64,000 nucleotides of DNA from Gammaproteobacteria bacterium. GTDB lineage: Bacteria > Pseudomonadota > Gammaproteobacteria > Pseudomonadales > Pseudohongiellaceae. Positions within the stretch are counted from its first letter, which is position 1. The number at the start of each line of letters is the position of its first letter. Under the pieces are notes generated by a model. The model was not told the origin of the DNA. It saw only the letters and a program-made list of their open reading frames with translations, and searched no databases. The translations under genes and the position numbers were made by a program. The DNA is taken from contig JAURWS010000040.1 in NCBI GenBank assembly GCA_030654835.1, positions 1 to 64,000 of the forward strand. Direction: 5' to 3'. This document shows positions 55,657 to 64,000 of this stretch, piece by piece.

Positions 55657-57252
55657 ATGCCCACAGCCAAAACTGCCGTAGTCCGGCGCGCCCTTATCAG
55701 CGTGTCAGACAAGACCGGCGTTGTGTCATTTGCCAAATCACTGCACAGCGTCGGCGTCGAAATCCTCTCCACCGGAGGCACTTACAAGCTTCTGCGCGCC
55801 GAGAATATCCCCGCTATTGAAATCGCCGAATATACGGGTTTCCCCGAGATGATGGATGGTCGCGTGAAGACGCTGCATCCAAAGGTGCATGGTGGCATTC
55901 TTGCCCGCCGTGATATCGATCAGGCCGTGATGCAAGAGCACAACATTCCTGCCATCGACCTCGTCGTCGTCAACCTCTACCCGTTCGAAGCGACGGTCGC
56001 CAAGCCCGACTGTGACCTGCCGACGGCCATCGAGAACATCGACATCGGCGGCCCGACCATGCTGCGCGCAGCAGCGAAAAATCATGCCTGGGTCGGGGTT
56101 GTGGTCAACCCATCGGATTACGACCGAGTCATTGCCGAGCTGAAGGAAAACGGCGGGGCACTGAAAGAAAGCACCCGCTTTGATCTTGCCGTGCGCACCT
56201 ACGAACACACCGCTGCTTACGATGCTGCGATCGCCAATTATCTGGGACGTCTGGTACCTGATGCGCAGGGCAATGAAAACGCCAACAGCGTTTTCCCGCG
56301 CACTTACAGCGCTCAGTTCATCAAGAGCCAGGACATGCGCTATGGCGAGAACCCGCATCAGCGCGCGGCGTTCTACGTGGAGAAACATCCACAGGAAGCC
56401 AGCATCAGCACTTCAGTGCAGCATCAAGGTAAAGAGCTGTCCTACAACAACATCGCGGATACTGACGCGGCTCTGGAGTGTGTGAAATCCTTCAGCGAAC
56501 CTGCCTGTGTCATCGTCAAGCACGCCAACCCTTGCGGTGTAGCCATCGGCCACGACATCAAGCGCGCTTACGAGCTGGCCTTCCAGACTGATCCGACGTC
56601 AGCGTTTGGCGGCATCATCGCCTTCAACCGTGAACTGGATGCCGAGACCGCCCAGGAAATCATCAACCGTCAGTTCTCCGAGGTGATCATCGCCCCGAAG
56701 GTGTCTGAGGAGGCACTGAAAGTTCTGGCCGCCAAGCAAAACGTGCGTGTACTCAGCTGTGGTCAGTGGCAGCCAGAGCGTCTGGCCGGACTGGACTACA
56801 AGCGCGTCAACGGCGGTTTGCTGGTGCAGGATCGCGACATTCACCAGATCAGCGCAGCGGATCTGAAAGTGGTCACCAAACGTCAACCGAGTGCTCAGGA
56901 GATAGCCGATCTGCTGTTCGCCTGGAAGATCGCCATGTTCGTGAAATCCAATGCCATCGTGTACTGCAAGAACAACCAGACTATCGGGATCGGCGCAGGC
57001 CAGATGAGCCGCGTCTACAGTGCCCGTATCGCTGGCATCAAAGCGGCTGACGAGAACCTGGAAGTGAAAGACTCCGTGATGGCATCCGATGCGTTCTTCC
57101 CCTTCCGCGACGGTATCGACGCGGCGGCGAAGGCAGGCATCAGCGCAGTGATTCAGCCGGGCGGCTCCATGCGAGACGAGGAAGTCATCGCAGCGGCCGA
57201 TGAAGCAGGCATGGCCATGGTCTTCACCGGCGTGCGCCACTTCCGTCATTAG
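55657..57252 (+). CDS. purH: bifunctional AICAR transformylase / IMP cyclohydrolase
   Basis: Performs the last two steps of IMP synthesis; 531 residues. The N-terminal cyclohydrolase ([61 protein letters not shown]) and the C-terminal transformylase ([97 protein letters not shown]) are complete. purD follows after 47 bases, as in the purHD operon of E. coli. Confidence 0.98.
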   Translation: MPTAKTAVVRRALISVSDKTGVVSFAKSLHSVGVEILSTGGTYKLLRAENIPAIEIAEYTGFPEMMDGRVKTLHPKVHGGILARRDIDQAVMQEHNIPAIDLVVVNLYPFEATVAKPDCDLPTAIENIDIGGPTMLRAAAKNHAWVGVVVNPSDYDRVIAELKENGGALKESTRFDLAVRTYEHTAAYDAAIANYLGRLVPDAQGNENANSVFPRTYSAQFIKSQDMRYGENPHQRAAFYVEKHPQEASISTSVQHQGKELSYNNIADTDAALECVKSFSEPACVIVKHANPCGVAIGHDIKRAYELAFQTDPTSAFGGIIAFNRELDAETAQEIINRQFSEVIIAPKVSEEALKVLAAKQNVRVLSCGQWQPERLAGLDYKRVNGGLLVQDRDIHQISAADLKVVTKRQPSAQEIADLLFAWKIAMFVKSNAIVYCKNNQTIGIGAGQMSRVYSARIAGIKAADENLEVKDSVMASDAFFPFRDGIDAAAKAGISAVIQPGGSMRDEEVIAAADEAGMAMVFTGVRHFRH

Positions 57253-57299
57253 GAGCCGTCATTACAGACTGCCACTAGAGTTCGTAATAGGAACGCTTC

Positions 57300-58601
57300 A
57301 TGAACGTACTGATTATTGGAAATGGCGGCCGTGAACACGCACTGGCATGGCGCCTGAGGCAGTCCCCGCAGGCTGGCAAGATCTTCGTCGCGCCGGGCAA
57401 TGCTGGCACGCATCTGGAAGCGGGCGTCGAGAATGTCGCAATTGACACACTGGATTTCCCGGCGCTGGTGCAGTTCGCGCAACAGAACGACGTCGGGTTG
57501 ACTATCGTCGGGCCGGAAGCCCCGCTGGTAGCAGGAGTCGTGAATTATTTCGCGAATCATGGCCTGCGTTGCTTCGGGCCATCTCGAAACGCGGCTCAGC
57601 TGGAAGGCTCCAAGGCCTTCACGAAAGACTTTCTCGCTCGTCACGATGTGCCCACCGCCGCCTACAGCAACTTCACCGAGATCGCTCCGGCCGTGGCCTA
57701 TGTCCGCAAGCAAGGCGCGCCTATCGTCATCAAGGCTGACGGACTCGCGGCCGGTAAGGGTGTGATCATTGCCCAGACCGTGGAAGAGGCGATTGCCACC
57801 ATCGAAGATATGCTCTCCGGCAACAAGTTCGGCAATGCAGGACACCGCGTCGTCATCGAGCAATTCCTGACTGGCGAAGAAGCCAGTTTCATCGTCATGG
57901 TCGATGGCATTCATGTGCTGCCGTTTGCCACCTCGCAGGATCACAAGGCGCGCGACGATGGCGACCGTGGCCCGAATACCGGCGGCATGGGCGCCTACTC
58001 TCCCGCCCCCGTAGTGACCGACGCTGTTCACGCCAAAGTGATGCGAGAAGTCATCATGCCCACTGTCAACGGTATGAGAGCCGACGGCAATCCTTACGTC
58101 GGCTTCCTGTATGCGGGCCTGATGATCTCCGCAAATGGCGACATCAACGTCATCGAATACAACTGCCGCTTCGGCGATCCCGAAGCCCAGCCCGTGATGA
58201 TGCGCCTGCAATCCGACCTGATCACACTGTGCAACGCCGCGCTCGATGGCCAGCTGAATACGGTCAGCGCTCAATGGGACCCGCGCCCTGCAGTAGGAGT
58301 GGTGATGGCTAGTGGTGGCTATCCCGACGCCTACGCCACGGGCGATGTCATCAGCGGGTTGGAAAGCAACACCTCCAGTGATCGCAAGGTATTTCACGCC
58401 GGAACGGCGATGCGCGGCAATGACGTGGTCAGCAACGGAGGCCGTGTGCTCTGCGCTACGGCGCTGGGCAACACTGTCACTGAAGCGCAGCAGGCTGCCT
58501 ATGCACTGGCAGACGGAGTACACTGGAACAAGGTCTACTACCGACGCGATATCGCCTATCGCGCCATTGCCAGAGAACTGAATAGAGAGAAGGTGAGCTA
58601 A
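57300..58601 (+). CDS. purD: phosphoribosylamine-glycine ligase
   Basis: The second step of purine synthesis, making GAR; 433 residues. It has [37 protein letters not shown], the ATP-grasp block [73 protein letters not shown] and [24 protein letters not shown]. Length and motifs are complete. coq7 begins two bases after the stop codon, so it is probably on the same transcript. Confidence 0.98.
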   Translation: MNVLIIGNGGREHALAWRLRQSPQAGKIFVAPGNAGTHLEAGVENVAIDTLDFPALVQFAQQNDVGLTIVGPEAPLVAGVVNYFANHGLRCFGPSRNAAQLEGSKAFTKDFLARHDVPTAAYSNFTEIAPAVAYVRKQGAPIVIKADGLAAGKGVIIAQTVEEAIATIEDMLSGNKFGNAGHRVVIEQFLTGEEASFIVMVDGIHVLPFATSQDHKARDDGDRGPNTGGMGAYSPAPVVTDAVHAKVMREVIMPTVNGMRADGNPYVGFLYAGLMISANGDINVIEYNCRFGDPEAQPVMMRLQSDLITLCNAALDGQLNTVSAQWDPRPAVGVVMASGGYPDAYATGDVISGLESNTSSDRKVFHAGTAMRGNDVVSNGGRVLCATALGNTVTEAQQAAYALADGVHWNKVYYRRDIAYRAIARELNREKVS

Positions 58602-58602
58602 C

Positions 58603-59265
58603 ATGCGTGAGCAAGCAACCTCCAGCGCCAAGTCCCTGAACGGTCTTGATCAGCTGATCCTGCAGTTTGATCAGGCTCTGCGTACCCTGGTGCCTGGCGC
58701 CAGCACCGCACGACGCACGACGCCAGCGCGCGGCAAACCGGAACACGAACTGACCGGGGAGCAGCGTCAGCACGCGGCCGCCCTCATGCGTATCAACCAC
58801 ACCGGCGAAGTTTGCGCCCAGGCGCTTTATCAGGGGCAGGCGCTCACCGCGAAACTGCCCGATATCCGCACGGCCATGGAGCATGCCGCTCAGGAAGAGG
58901 TCGACCATCTCGCCTGGTGCGAACAGCGCCTGCGGGAGCTGGACAGCCGCACGAGCTACCTCAATCCTCTGTGGTATGGCCTGTCATTCGGGATGGGGGC
59001 AGTGGCGGGGCTGGCGGGCGACAAGTGGAGTCTGGGCTTTGTGGCCGAGACTGAGCAGCAGGTGTGTGAACATCTGCGCGAGCACCTGGAAAAACTGCCA
59101 CGGGAAGACGAGAAGAGCCATGCCGTTCTCAATCAGATGCTGATTGACGAGAAGAACCACGGGGAAACCGCCAGGCTGGCTGGCGGTGCAGAGTTGCCGA
59201 TGCCAATCAAATTGGGCATGACACTGATGTCTGTCGTAATGAAGAAAGCGGTCTATCGACTTTAA
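58603..59265 (+). CDS. coq7: demethoxyubiquinone hydroxylase Coq7
   Basis: A diiron monooxygenase for the C6 hydroxylation in ubiquinone synthesis; 220 residues. The iron ligands are in [51 protein letters not shown] and [16 protein letters not shown], the family set of Glu and His. This Coq7 type replaces the UbiF flavoenzyme found in E. coli. It is tightly packed behind purD and converges on the OsmC gene. Confidence 0.96.
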   Translation: MREQATSSAKSLNGLDQLILQFDQALRTLVPGASTARRTTPARGKPEHELTGEQRQHAAALMRINHTGEVCAQALYQGQALTAKLPDIRTAMEHAAQEEVDHLAWCEQRLRELDSRTSYLNPLWYGLSFGMGAVAGLAGDKWSLGFVAETEQQVCEHLREHLEKLPREDEKSHAVLNQMLIDEKNHGETARLAGGAELPMPIKLGMTLMSVVMKKAVYRL

Positions 59266-59274
59266 GAAGCCGAA

Positions 59275-59697
59275 TCACTCTGCCACTATTTCAAAATCGT
59301 GAGTCACTTGTACGCCACCTTTGACCATCATGATGGTCGCCGAGCAGTACTTTTCGGCCGAGAGCGCCACCGCTTTTTCCACCTGTTTGGCACTCAGATC
59401 CTTGCCACTGACGCGGAAATGCATGTGAATTTTTTCGAACACGGCAGGGATGGCATCCGCACGCTCGGCGCTCAAATCACACTCGCAGCCGCTGACATTC
59501 TGACGCGCTTTCTGCAGGATAGTGACCACGTCATATGAAGAGCAACCACCCGCGCCAATCAGCAACAATTCCATCGGGCGCATACCGATGTTTTCACCAC
59601 CACTCGATTCCGGCCCTTCCATCAGCACCGCATGGCCGCTACCCGATTGGCCTAGGAATTTTACGTCGTTTATCCAGCGCACTTTCGCTTTCATCAT
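59275..59697 (-). CDS. OsmC/Ohr-family protein (YhfA-like)
   Basis: A 140-residue protein of the OsmC fold, which reduces organic peroxides with a Cys pair in many members. The cysteines are in LIGAGGCSSYDVVTILQKA and SAEKYCSATIMM. The opening KVRWINDVKFLGQSGSGHAVLM and PMELLLIGAGGCSSYDV match E. coli YhfA, which is also next to crp, as here. Whether YhfA-type members are peroxidases is not settled. It starts with two adjacent ATG codons and diverges from vfr. Confidence 0.92.
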   Translation of the reverse strand: MMKAKVRWINDVKFLGQSGSGHAVLMEGPESSGGENIGMRPMELLLIGAGGCSSYDVVTILQKARQNVSGCECDLSAERADAIPAVFEKIHMHFRVSGKDLSAKQVEKAVALSAEKYCSATIMMVKGGVQVTHDFEIVAE

Positions 59698-59830
59698 AGT
59701 CTCTCGTCAATGTTTACAAAGGCAGCACAGCATCCCCACACGGAAATAATCCGGCCCTGCGCGATCTGCGCGGAAGATTACCACAGACTGCCTGTCAGCA
59801 CGACGCGTCAGACATTCACAGCGATGCAGG

Positions 59831-59852
59831 AAATGTGATATACATCTGCGAT
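59831..59852 (+). promoter_or_regulatory. CRP/Vfr-like half-site upstream of vfr
   Basis: AAATGTGATATACATCTG has a perfect TGTGA left half; the right half is degenerate. It lies about 80-100 bases before the vfr start, consistent with autoregulation as known for E. coli crp. The weak right half makes this tentative. Confidence 0.3.
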
Positions 59853-59933
59853 ATTTGAATGCGGCCGCTTCCCGGGAAATACCCGTAAAAGAGCCACAAA
59901 CCTTTTTGTTTTGCCATCGAGGAGTAGATCACC

Positions 59934-60569
59934 ATGGCACTCATGGCCATCACACCACACATCAAAGACGTGGATAACTTCCTGACCCATTGCCATCGCC
60001 GACGGTATCCCAATCGCAGCACCATCATTTATGAAGGTGATGCCTGCAATACCCTGTACTACATCATCGAAGGGTCGGTCTCTGTGATTCTGGAAGATGA
60101 TGATGGCAAGGAAGTCGTCATCGCCTATTTGAATCCTGGCGACTTTTTTGGGGAGATGGGCCTGTTCGAACAGAAAGAAGCCCGCAGCGCCTGGTGCCGT
60201 GCGCGTACCAGCAGCGAGATAGCGGAGATCAGTTATGCCAGCTTCAACAACTACATTCGCTCGCATCCGGAGATCGTTTTTACCATCGGCAAACAGATGG
60301 CGCATCGCCTGCGCAACACCACGCGCAAAGTCGGCGATCTCGCTTTCTATGATGTGACTGGCCGTATTGCCCGCACACTGATAGAACTGAGCAAAGAGCC
60401 CGATGCGATGACCCATCCTGACGGCATGCAGATCAAGATTACCCGGCAGGAATTGGGCCGATTGGTCAACTGCTCACGCGAGATGGCGGGGCGGGTGTTG
60501 AAGACTCTTGAAGAGCAGGAGCTCATACACGTCAAGGGCAAGACCATCGTCGTTTATGGCACGCGTTGA
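59934..60569 (+). CDS. vfr: cAMP-responsive global regulator, Crp/Vfr
   Basis: A CRP-family transcription factor of 211 residues. The cyclic nucleotide pocket is [31 protein letters not shown], with the conserved Arg and the Thr-Ser pair that contact cAMP. A long C-helix links to the winged helix with [30 protein letters not shown], closely like the E. coli CRP recognition helix. A GAGGAG ribosome-binding site precedes the ATG by nine bases. The coq7-osmC-vfr-trpC neighbourhood matches pseudomonads. Confidence 0.96.
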   Translation: MALMAITPHIKDVDNFLTHCHRRRYPNRSTIIYEGDACNTLYYIIEGSVSVILEDDDGKEVVIAYLNPGDFFGEMGLFEQKEARSAWCRARTSSEIAEISYASFNNYIRSHPEIVFTIGKQMAHRLRNTTRKVGDLAFYDVTGRIARTLIELSKEPDAMTHPDGMQIKITRQELGRLVNCSREMAGRVLKTLEEQELIHVKGKTIVVYGTR

Positions 60570-60590
60570 CCATACCTTTCCCGGACCGGT

Positions 60591-61343
60591 TCAATCCGTT
60601 GCGGTCAACAGCAACAACCCTTGCTCACTTCTGCTCAGCGCTATCAACTGCTCTTTTTTTGCATCTATAGCACTCAACTTCTCGGTCCTGTCCCGGCCGC
60701 TATACGGACCGCGCATCACCAGACTCTCGGCTCGACGGTAGTTACTCAGCGCCTTGATCTTGTCCCCCTCCTGCAGCGCCAGCTCCCCCATATTGAGATG
60801 CGAATTGACCGCAACCGTGAAACTGAGTGTGCCCAGATAACGCGACACCGATTCCAGCTGCTCTCCACGCACCTGACGAAACTGGTAAAGCCGCCGGATG
60901 ATACTCATAGCCTCACTGATGTAAGCGCGGGTGATCTGTATTTCGCGCTCACTGCCGAGACTGGTTCGTTGCTCCAGCTTCTGCCGACGCTGCTCCTGCT
61001 GTTCACCGCTGCCCCTCTCCACATCGGTCAGTGCACCAAGGCCCGACTGCACTTGGCGGATATCGTTCTCCAGATCGGCCCGGGAGGGATCGAGCTGCTG
61101 AATTTTCAGCAGATCCGACCTCAGACTCTGGTACAAAATCCTCAGCAACTCCGGGTTCTCATCAATATCCAGCAACGCCCGAATGACATTACGGGTCGAC
61201 GCACGTCGCTGATCGAGCGCCGTAAGACGATAGAGGCGCACCATATTCTGTTCCAGCTGCTCCTGTGCAAACCTGGCGATGAGCAGCGCAGCTAACATCA
61301 CAGCCAAAAGGCAGAGCAGAATGATGAATTGGGAAAGAGCCAT
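60591..61343 (-). CDS. membrane-anchored helical protein, unknown
   Basis: A protein of about 250 residues from the ATG at 61343; a GTG eight codons earlier is an alternative. One N-terminal hydrophobic segment (LSQFIILLCLLAVMLAALLIARFA) is followed by a long Glu/Gln/Arg-rich, heptad-like helical region with no enzyme motif (DQRRASTRNVIRALLDIDENPELLRILYQSLRSD, GSGEQQEQRRQKLEQRT, AYISEAMSIIRRLYQFRQ). The look is that of a periplasmic sensor stalk without an output domain. It converges on vfr with a 21-base gap. No family recognised. Confidence 0.65.
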   Translation of the reverse strand: MALSQFIILLCLLAVMLAALLIARFAQEQLEQNMVRLYRLTALDQRRASTRNVIRALLDIDENPELLRILYQSLRSDLLKIQQLDPSRADLENDIRQVQSGLGALTDVERGSGEQQEQRRQKLEQRTSLGSEREIQITRAYISEAMSIIRRLYQFRQVRGEQLESVSRYLGTLSFTVAVNSHLNMGELALQEGDKIKALSNYRRAESLVMRGPYSGRDRTEKLSAIDAKKEQLIALSRSEQGLLLLTATD

Positions 61344-61487
61344 GGGGCACCGGAAAACAAACGACACTGACGCAAAAGATGCGTCTCCTGGTTTGTTATC
61401 GGCGCTGAAGGCGTGAGGTTTATGCTGCTCGCGGGATATTCTGTGGAACGATTGCTGAAAGGGGTGGCTAGAGAGGTGACTAGCGAA

Positions 61488-61877
61488 TCAGAATAGTAAC
61501 AATCCCCAGACCATGGCCACCATCACCATTCCCACGAACACTGCCGCCGAGCCAATGTCCTTGGCCCTGCCGGAGAGTTCGTGATAGTCGGAGCCGACGC
61601 GATTGACGAGCACCTCGATGCCCGTATTGAGCAGCTCAACGATCATTAACAGCAACAGGGAACCTATCAGCAGCACTTTCTCGACCGGCGATTCCCCCAG
61701 CCACAGCGCGAGAGGAGCGCCCACCACCAGTACCAGTACCTCCAATCGAAAGGCCTCTTCCGACGCGAATGCGGCGCGCAGCCCCGCCATGGAATAACGT
61801 GCGGCGGCACGCAGACGCGGAATGCCTTTGCGCTTGGGAGGAATAGCTCCAGAAGTTTGCGAAGTGTCATCAGTCAT
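61488..61877 (-). CDS. dgkA: diacylglycerol kinase
   Basis: Phosphorylates diacylglycerol from membrane-derived oligosaccharide synthesis; 129 residues. After a polar cytosolic end come [30 protein letters not shown] and the active-site helix [55 protein letters not shown], with the conserved E-x-x-N-T-x-I-E and D-x-x-S-A. Three membrane helices fit the family. Its start overlaps the end of trpC by eight bases, so it may be translated from the trp message. Confidence 0.94.
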   Translation of the reverse strand: MTDDTSQTSGAIPPKRKGIPRLRAAARYSMAGLRAAFASEEAFRLEVLVLVVGAPLALWLGESPVEKVLLIGSLLLLMIVELLNTGIEVLVNRVGSDYHELSGRAKDIGSAAVFVGMVMVAMVWGLLLF

Positions 61878-62673
61878 GAGCAGTAAACAACTCCTTGAGT
61901 TTGTCGCCGGGATGCGCGGCGCGCATGAAGGTCTCGCCAATCAGGAACCCGTAGATGCCGTGCTCGATCATCTGCCGCACATCTTCGGCGCTGTTGATGC
62001 CGCTCTCCGTCACCAGCAGTTTGCCGGGCGGCGTCAGGCGGGCCAGTCGATAGGTGGTATCCAGGTTGGTCTCGAACGTGTGCAGGTTGCGATTGTTGAT
62101 GCCGATCAGGTCGAAACCGGTGGCAAGTGCCGTCTCCAGCTCCGCTTCGTCATGCACCTCCACCAGCACATCGATGTGCACGGCCCCAGCATAGGCGGCA
62201 AGTTCGCTCAGCTGTATCGCACTCAGCGCCGCCACGATCAGCAGCACGCAATCGGCCCCGAGCGCCTTGGCCTCGGCGATCTGGTAAGGGTCGATCATGA
62301 AGTCCTTGCGAATGACCGGGAGTCCACAGGCCGCGCGCGCCTGCTGCAGATAGTCATTGCAGCCCTGAAAGAACTGGCGATCCGTCAGCACGGACAGGCA
62401 GGTAGCACCGGCCGCCTCGTACTGGCGGGCGATCTGTACCGGATCAAAATCCGCACGAATCAAACCCTTGCTGGGCGACGCCTTCTTGATCTCGGCGATG
62501 ATGGCCGGCTGCCGGGCCAGCATGCGCTGACGCAGCGAGCCGATGAACTCACGCTTGTCCTTGACCTGTGCGGCCATGTGCTCAAGCTCAGACAGGCTGA
62601 CGCGCGCACGCCCCTCGGCGATCTCACGGTGCTTCTGGGCGATGATGTCTTCGAGAATGGTGGCCTTGCTCAT
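61870..62673 (-). CDS. trpC: indole-3-glycerol phosphate synthase
   Basis: Closes the indole ring in tryptophan synthesis; 267 residues. It has [101 protein letters not shown] and [15 protein letters not shown], covering the catalytic Lys and Glu residues. It is a monofunctional TrpC without a TrpF domain. The trpGDC arrangement is that of pseudomonads. Confidence 0.97.
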   Translation of the reverse strand: MSKATILEDIIAQKHREIAEGRARVSLSELEHMAAQVKDKREFIGSLRQRMLARQPAIIAEIKKASPSKGLIRADFDPVQIARQYEAAGATCLSVLTDRQFFQGCNDYLQQARAACGLPVIRKDFMIDPYQIAEAKALGADCVLLIVAALSAIQLSELAAYAGAVHIDVLVEVHDEAELETALATGFDLIGINNRNLHTFETNLDTTYRLARLTPPGKLLVTESGINSAEDVRQMIEHGIYGFLIGETFMRAAHPGDKLKELFTAHD

Positions 62674-62700
62674 ACTGCTGATCGCTATCCCTTGTTGCTA

Positions 62701-63723
62701 TTACAGTGTATTGCTGAACGCAGCCAGTTCGTCGAGTTTCTTCAACGCGGCACCGCTGCGCAGTATCTGCTGGGCCCGGGCCACGCCAGCCGCCAGTGTA
62801 TCCACCACATTCGCGGCATAGATCGCGGCACCGGCATTGAGCGCCACGATGTCCCCCGCCGCTTCATCCTCATAACAGAGTGCGCGGCGCACCATGGCGA
62901 GGCTCTCCTGAGCACTATCGACCTTCAGCATCGCAAAACCATCGCGACGCTTGATGCCGAAATCCTCGGGACGAATGACATAGTGGTGAATCGTGCCATT
63001 GCGCAGCTCACCCACCTGCGTGTCGGCCGAAATACTGATCTCATCCAGACCGTCGTTGGCGGCAAACATCAGCACGTGCTCGCTATCCAGTGTCTTGAGC
63101 ACATCGAGCATCACATCGATCAGCTGCGGATCATAGACACCGAGCACCTGATTCGGAGCCGAGGCGGGATTGGTCAGCGGCCCCAGCACATTGAAAATGG
63201 TGCGCACACCAATCTCACGGCGCGCGGGGCCGACATGCTTCATCGCACTGTGGTGACCGGGAGCAAACATGAAGCCGACGCCGACCGTCTCGATGCAGCG
63301 CGCCACTGCCTCAGGGCCCAGAGCAAGCTTGACGCCTGCCGCCTCCAGCAGATCCGCACTGCCGCTCTTGCTGGTCGCCGCACGGTTGCCGTGCTTGGCC
63401 ACACGCGCACCGGCGCAGGCAGCCACCATCGCAGAGGACGTCGAAATATTGAAGGTATCGGTGCCGGAGCCCCCTGTTCCACAGGTGTCCACCAGATGCT
63501 GCTTGTTGGCGACTTCCACGCGAGTGACCAGTTCCCGCATCACTGTCACGGCGCCGAGCAGCTCGGCCGACCGCACGCCCTTGATCTGCAGCGCCACCAG
63601 AAAGGCGCCGATCTGTGCATCACTGCATTGCCCGGTCATGATCTCGCGCATCAGCGAGATCATGTCCTGAGCACCGATGTCCTGCTGCTGGGTCAACTGG
63701 CGAATAGCGGTTTTGATGTCCAT
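62701..63723 (-). CDS. trpD: anthranilate phosphoribosyltransferase
   Basis: Joins anthranilate to PRPP; 340 residues from the ATG at 63723. The PRPP site GTGGSGTDTFNISTSSAMVAACAGARVAKHGNRAATSKSGSADLLEAAG and the block FAPGHHSAMKHVGPARREIGVRTIFNVLGPLTNPASAPNQVLGVYD are diagnostic. It is monofunctional, separate from trpG, whose stop codon lies two bases before the trpD ATG. Confidence 0.97.
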   Translation of the reverse strand: MDIKTAIRQLTQQQDIGAQDMISLMREIMTGQCSDAQIGAFLVALQIKGVRSAELLGAVTVMRELVTRVEVANKQHLVDTCGTGGSGTDTFNISTSSAMVAACAGARVAKHGNRAATSKSGSADLLEAAGVKLALGPEAVARCIETVGVGFMFAPGHHSAMKHVGPARREIGVRTIFNVLGPLTNPASAPNQVLGVYDPQLIDVMLDVLKTLDSEHVLMFAANDGLDEISISADTQVGELRNGTIHHYVIRPEDFGIKRRDGFAMLKVDSAQESLAMVRRALCYEDEAAGDIVALNAGAAIYAANVVDTLAAGVARAQQILRSGAALKKLDELAAFSNTL

Positions 63724-63725
63724 AG

Positions 63726-64000
63726 TTAGCGGCAACCGTCCAGAAAATTCTTCAATAATTGATGTCCGTGCTCGCTCAGGATTGACTCGGGGTGAAACTG
63801 CACGCCCTCGACATCAAGCGTCTTGTGGCGCACCCCCATGATCTCATCCATCTGACCGTTCTCGTCCTGGGTCCAGGCCGTCACTTCCAGACAGTCCGGC
63901 AACGTCTTGCTGTCGATCACCAGAGAATGGTAGCGCGTGGCGGTGAAGGGATTGGTGAGGCCGGTGAACACGCCCTTGTTGCTGTGGTAAATGGGCGAGA
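63726..64000 (-). CDS. trpG: anthranilate synthase component II, C-terminal part
   Basis: The glutamine amidotransferase subunit; only the last 90 or so codons are in the window, the rest lying beyond base 64000. The visible part reads [29 protein letters not shown] and ends with the class I glutaminase His-Glu pair in GVQFHPES. It also serves folate (PabA) in many bacteria. It should head the trpG-trpD-trpC(-dgkA) unit. Confidence 0.95.
   Translation of the reverse strand, partial: SPIYHSNKGVFTGLTNPFTATRYHSLVIDSKTLPDCLEVTAWTQDENGQMDEIMGVRHKTLDVEGVQFHPESILSEHGHQLLKNFLDGCR

Noticed and set aside
55634..55658. TTGACT and TACTAT as a purH promoter
   Set aside because: The spacing is only about 13 bases and the -10 would overlap the start codon.
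57249..58631. Long antisense frame opposite purD
   Set aside because: It is a shadow of purD codon usage with no family resemblance.
61822..63729. 635-codon open frame opposite trpC and trpD
   Set aside because: trpC and trpD are unmistakable on the other strand; the antisense product has no domain and an odd His/Gln-rich composition.

Overview
The window looks like chromosome of a non-enteric gammaproteobacterium. The evidence is the conserved blocks fabA-fabB, aroQ-accB-accC-prmA, dusB-fis-purH-purD and coq7-osmC-vfr next to trpGDC, together with REP-type palindromes of the kind familiar from Pseudomonas and relatives, a PPi-type phosphofructokinase and ubiquinone genes. I cannot name a genus from this alone. 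Nearly all of the sequence is densely packed protein-coding DNA. There is one tRNA gene, no rRNA, no CRISPR array, no phage and no recognisable transposase gene.

Layout. 0-9.4 kb: slyD, a short-chain dehydrogenase, a nitronate monooxygenase-like flavoprotein, a TonB-dependent receptor, a CoA-pyrophosphatase-type NUDIX enzyme, a small diguanylate cyclase, a DASS anion/dicarboxylate transporter, a dienelactone-hydrolase-like enzyme and a Prx5-type peroxiredoxin. 9.5-13.6 kb: a DUF4143-type ATPase whose start codon lies inside a tandem pair of dyads, an ElyC/YdcF protein, a secreted trypsin-like protease, two tiny membrane proteins and a lone cheW. 13.6-18.5 kb: a LON-substrate-binding-domain protein, mpl, a TIGR02444 protein, ubiX and a pyrophosphate-type phosphofructokinase. 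18.5-19.7 kb: a repeat-rich non-coding island enclosing an XRE-type membrane regulator; this is the least ordinary DNA in the window. 19.7-32.7 kb: TauE-like exporter, pdxH, a secreted MORN protein, the ybbA/ybbP ABC system divergent from a tesA-type esterase, a GNAT protein, a secreted protein with an Asp/His-rich repeat tail, pdxJ, an esterase, bcp, cobB, a thioesterase and a lipoprotein amidase.

32.7-39.5 kb: a three-gene c-di-GMP block (REC-CheC-like response regulator, diguanylate cyclase, GGDEF-EAL protein), two tandem paralogous secreted proteins of unknown function, and tRNA-Thr with its own promoter and terminator. 39.6-47 kb: pgi, a RimB-RimK fusion, a GNAT protein, then sugar-nucleotide genes (phosphomannomutase/phosphoglucomutase, galU, GDP-mannose pyrophosphorylase) that would feed exopolysaccharide or LPS synthesis. 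47-64 kb: fabA-fabB, a stand-alone DsbD N-terminal domain, aroQ, accB-accC, prmA, a zinc-ribbon/DUF3426 protein, dusB-fis, purH-purD, coq7, an OsmC protein, vfr/crp, a membrane-anchored helical protein, dgkA and trpC-trpD-(trpG, cut by the window edge).

How they fit. Most genes are housekeeping: fatty acid, purine, tryptophan, PLP, ubiquinone and peptidoglycan-recycling enzymes. Three regulatory themes stand out: c-di-GMP signalling (three GGDEF proteins), global regulators (Fis and Vfr), and redox defence (two peroxiredoxins, OsmC). Best candidates for something new are the TACTC-N8-GAGTA double operator at the ATPase gene, the repeat-bounded XRE island, and the tandem secreted paralogues.
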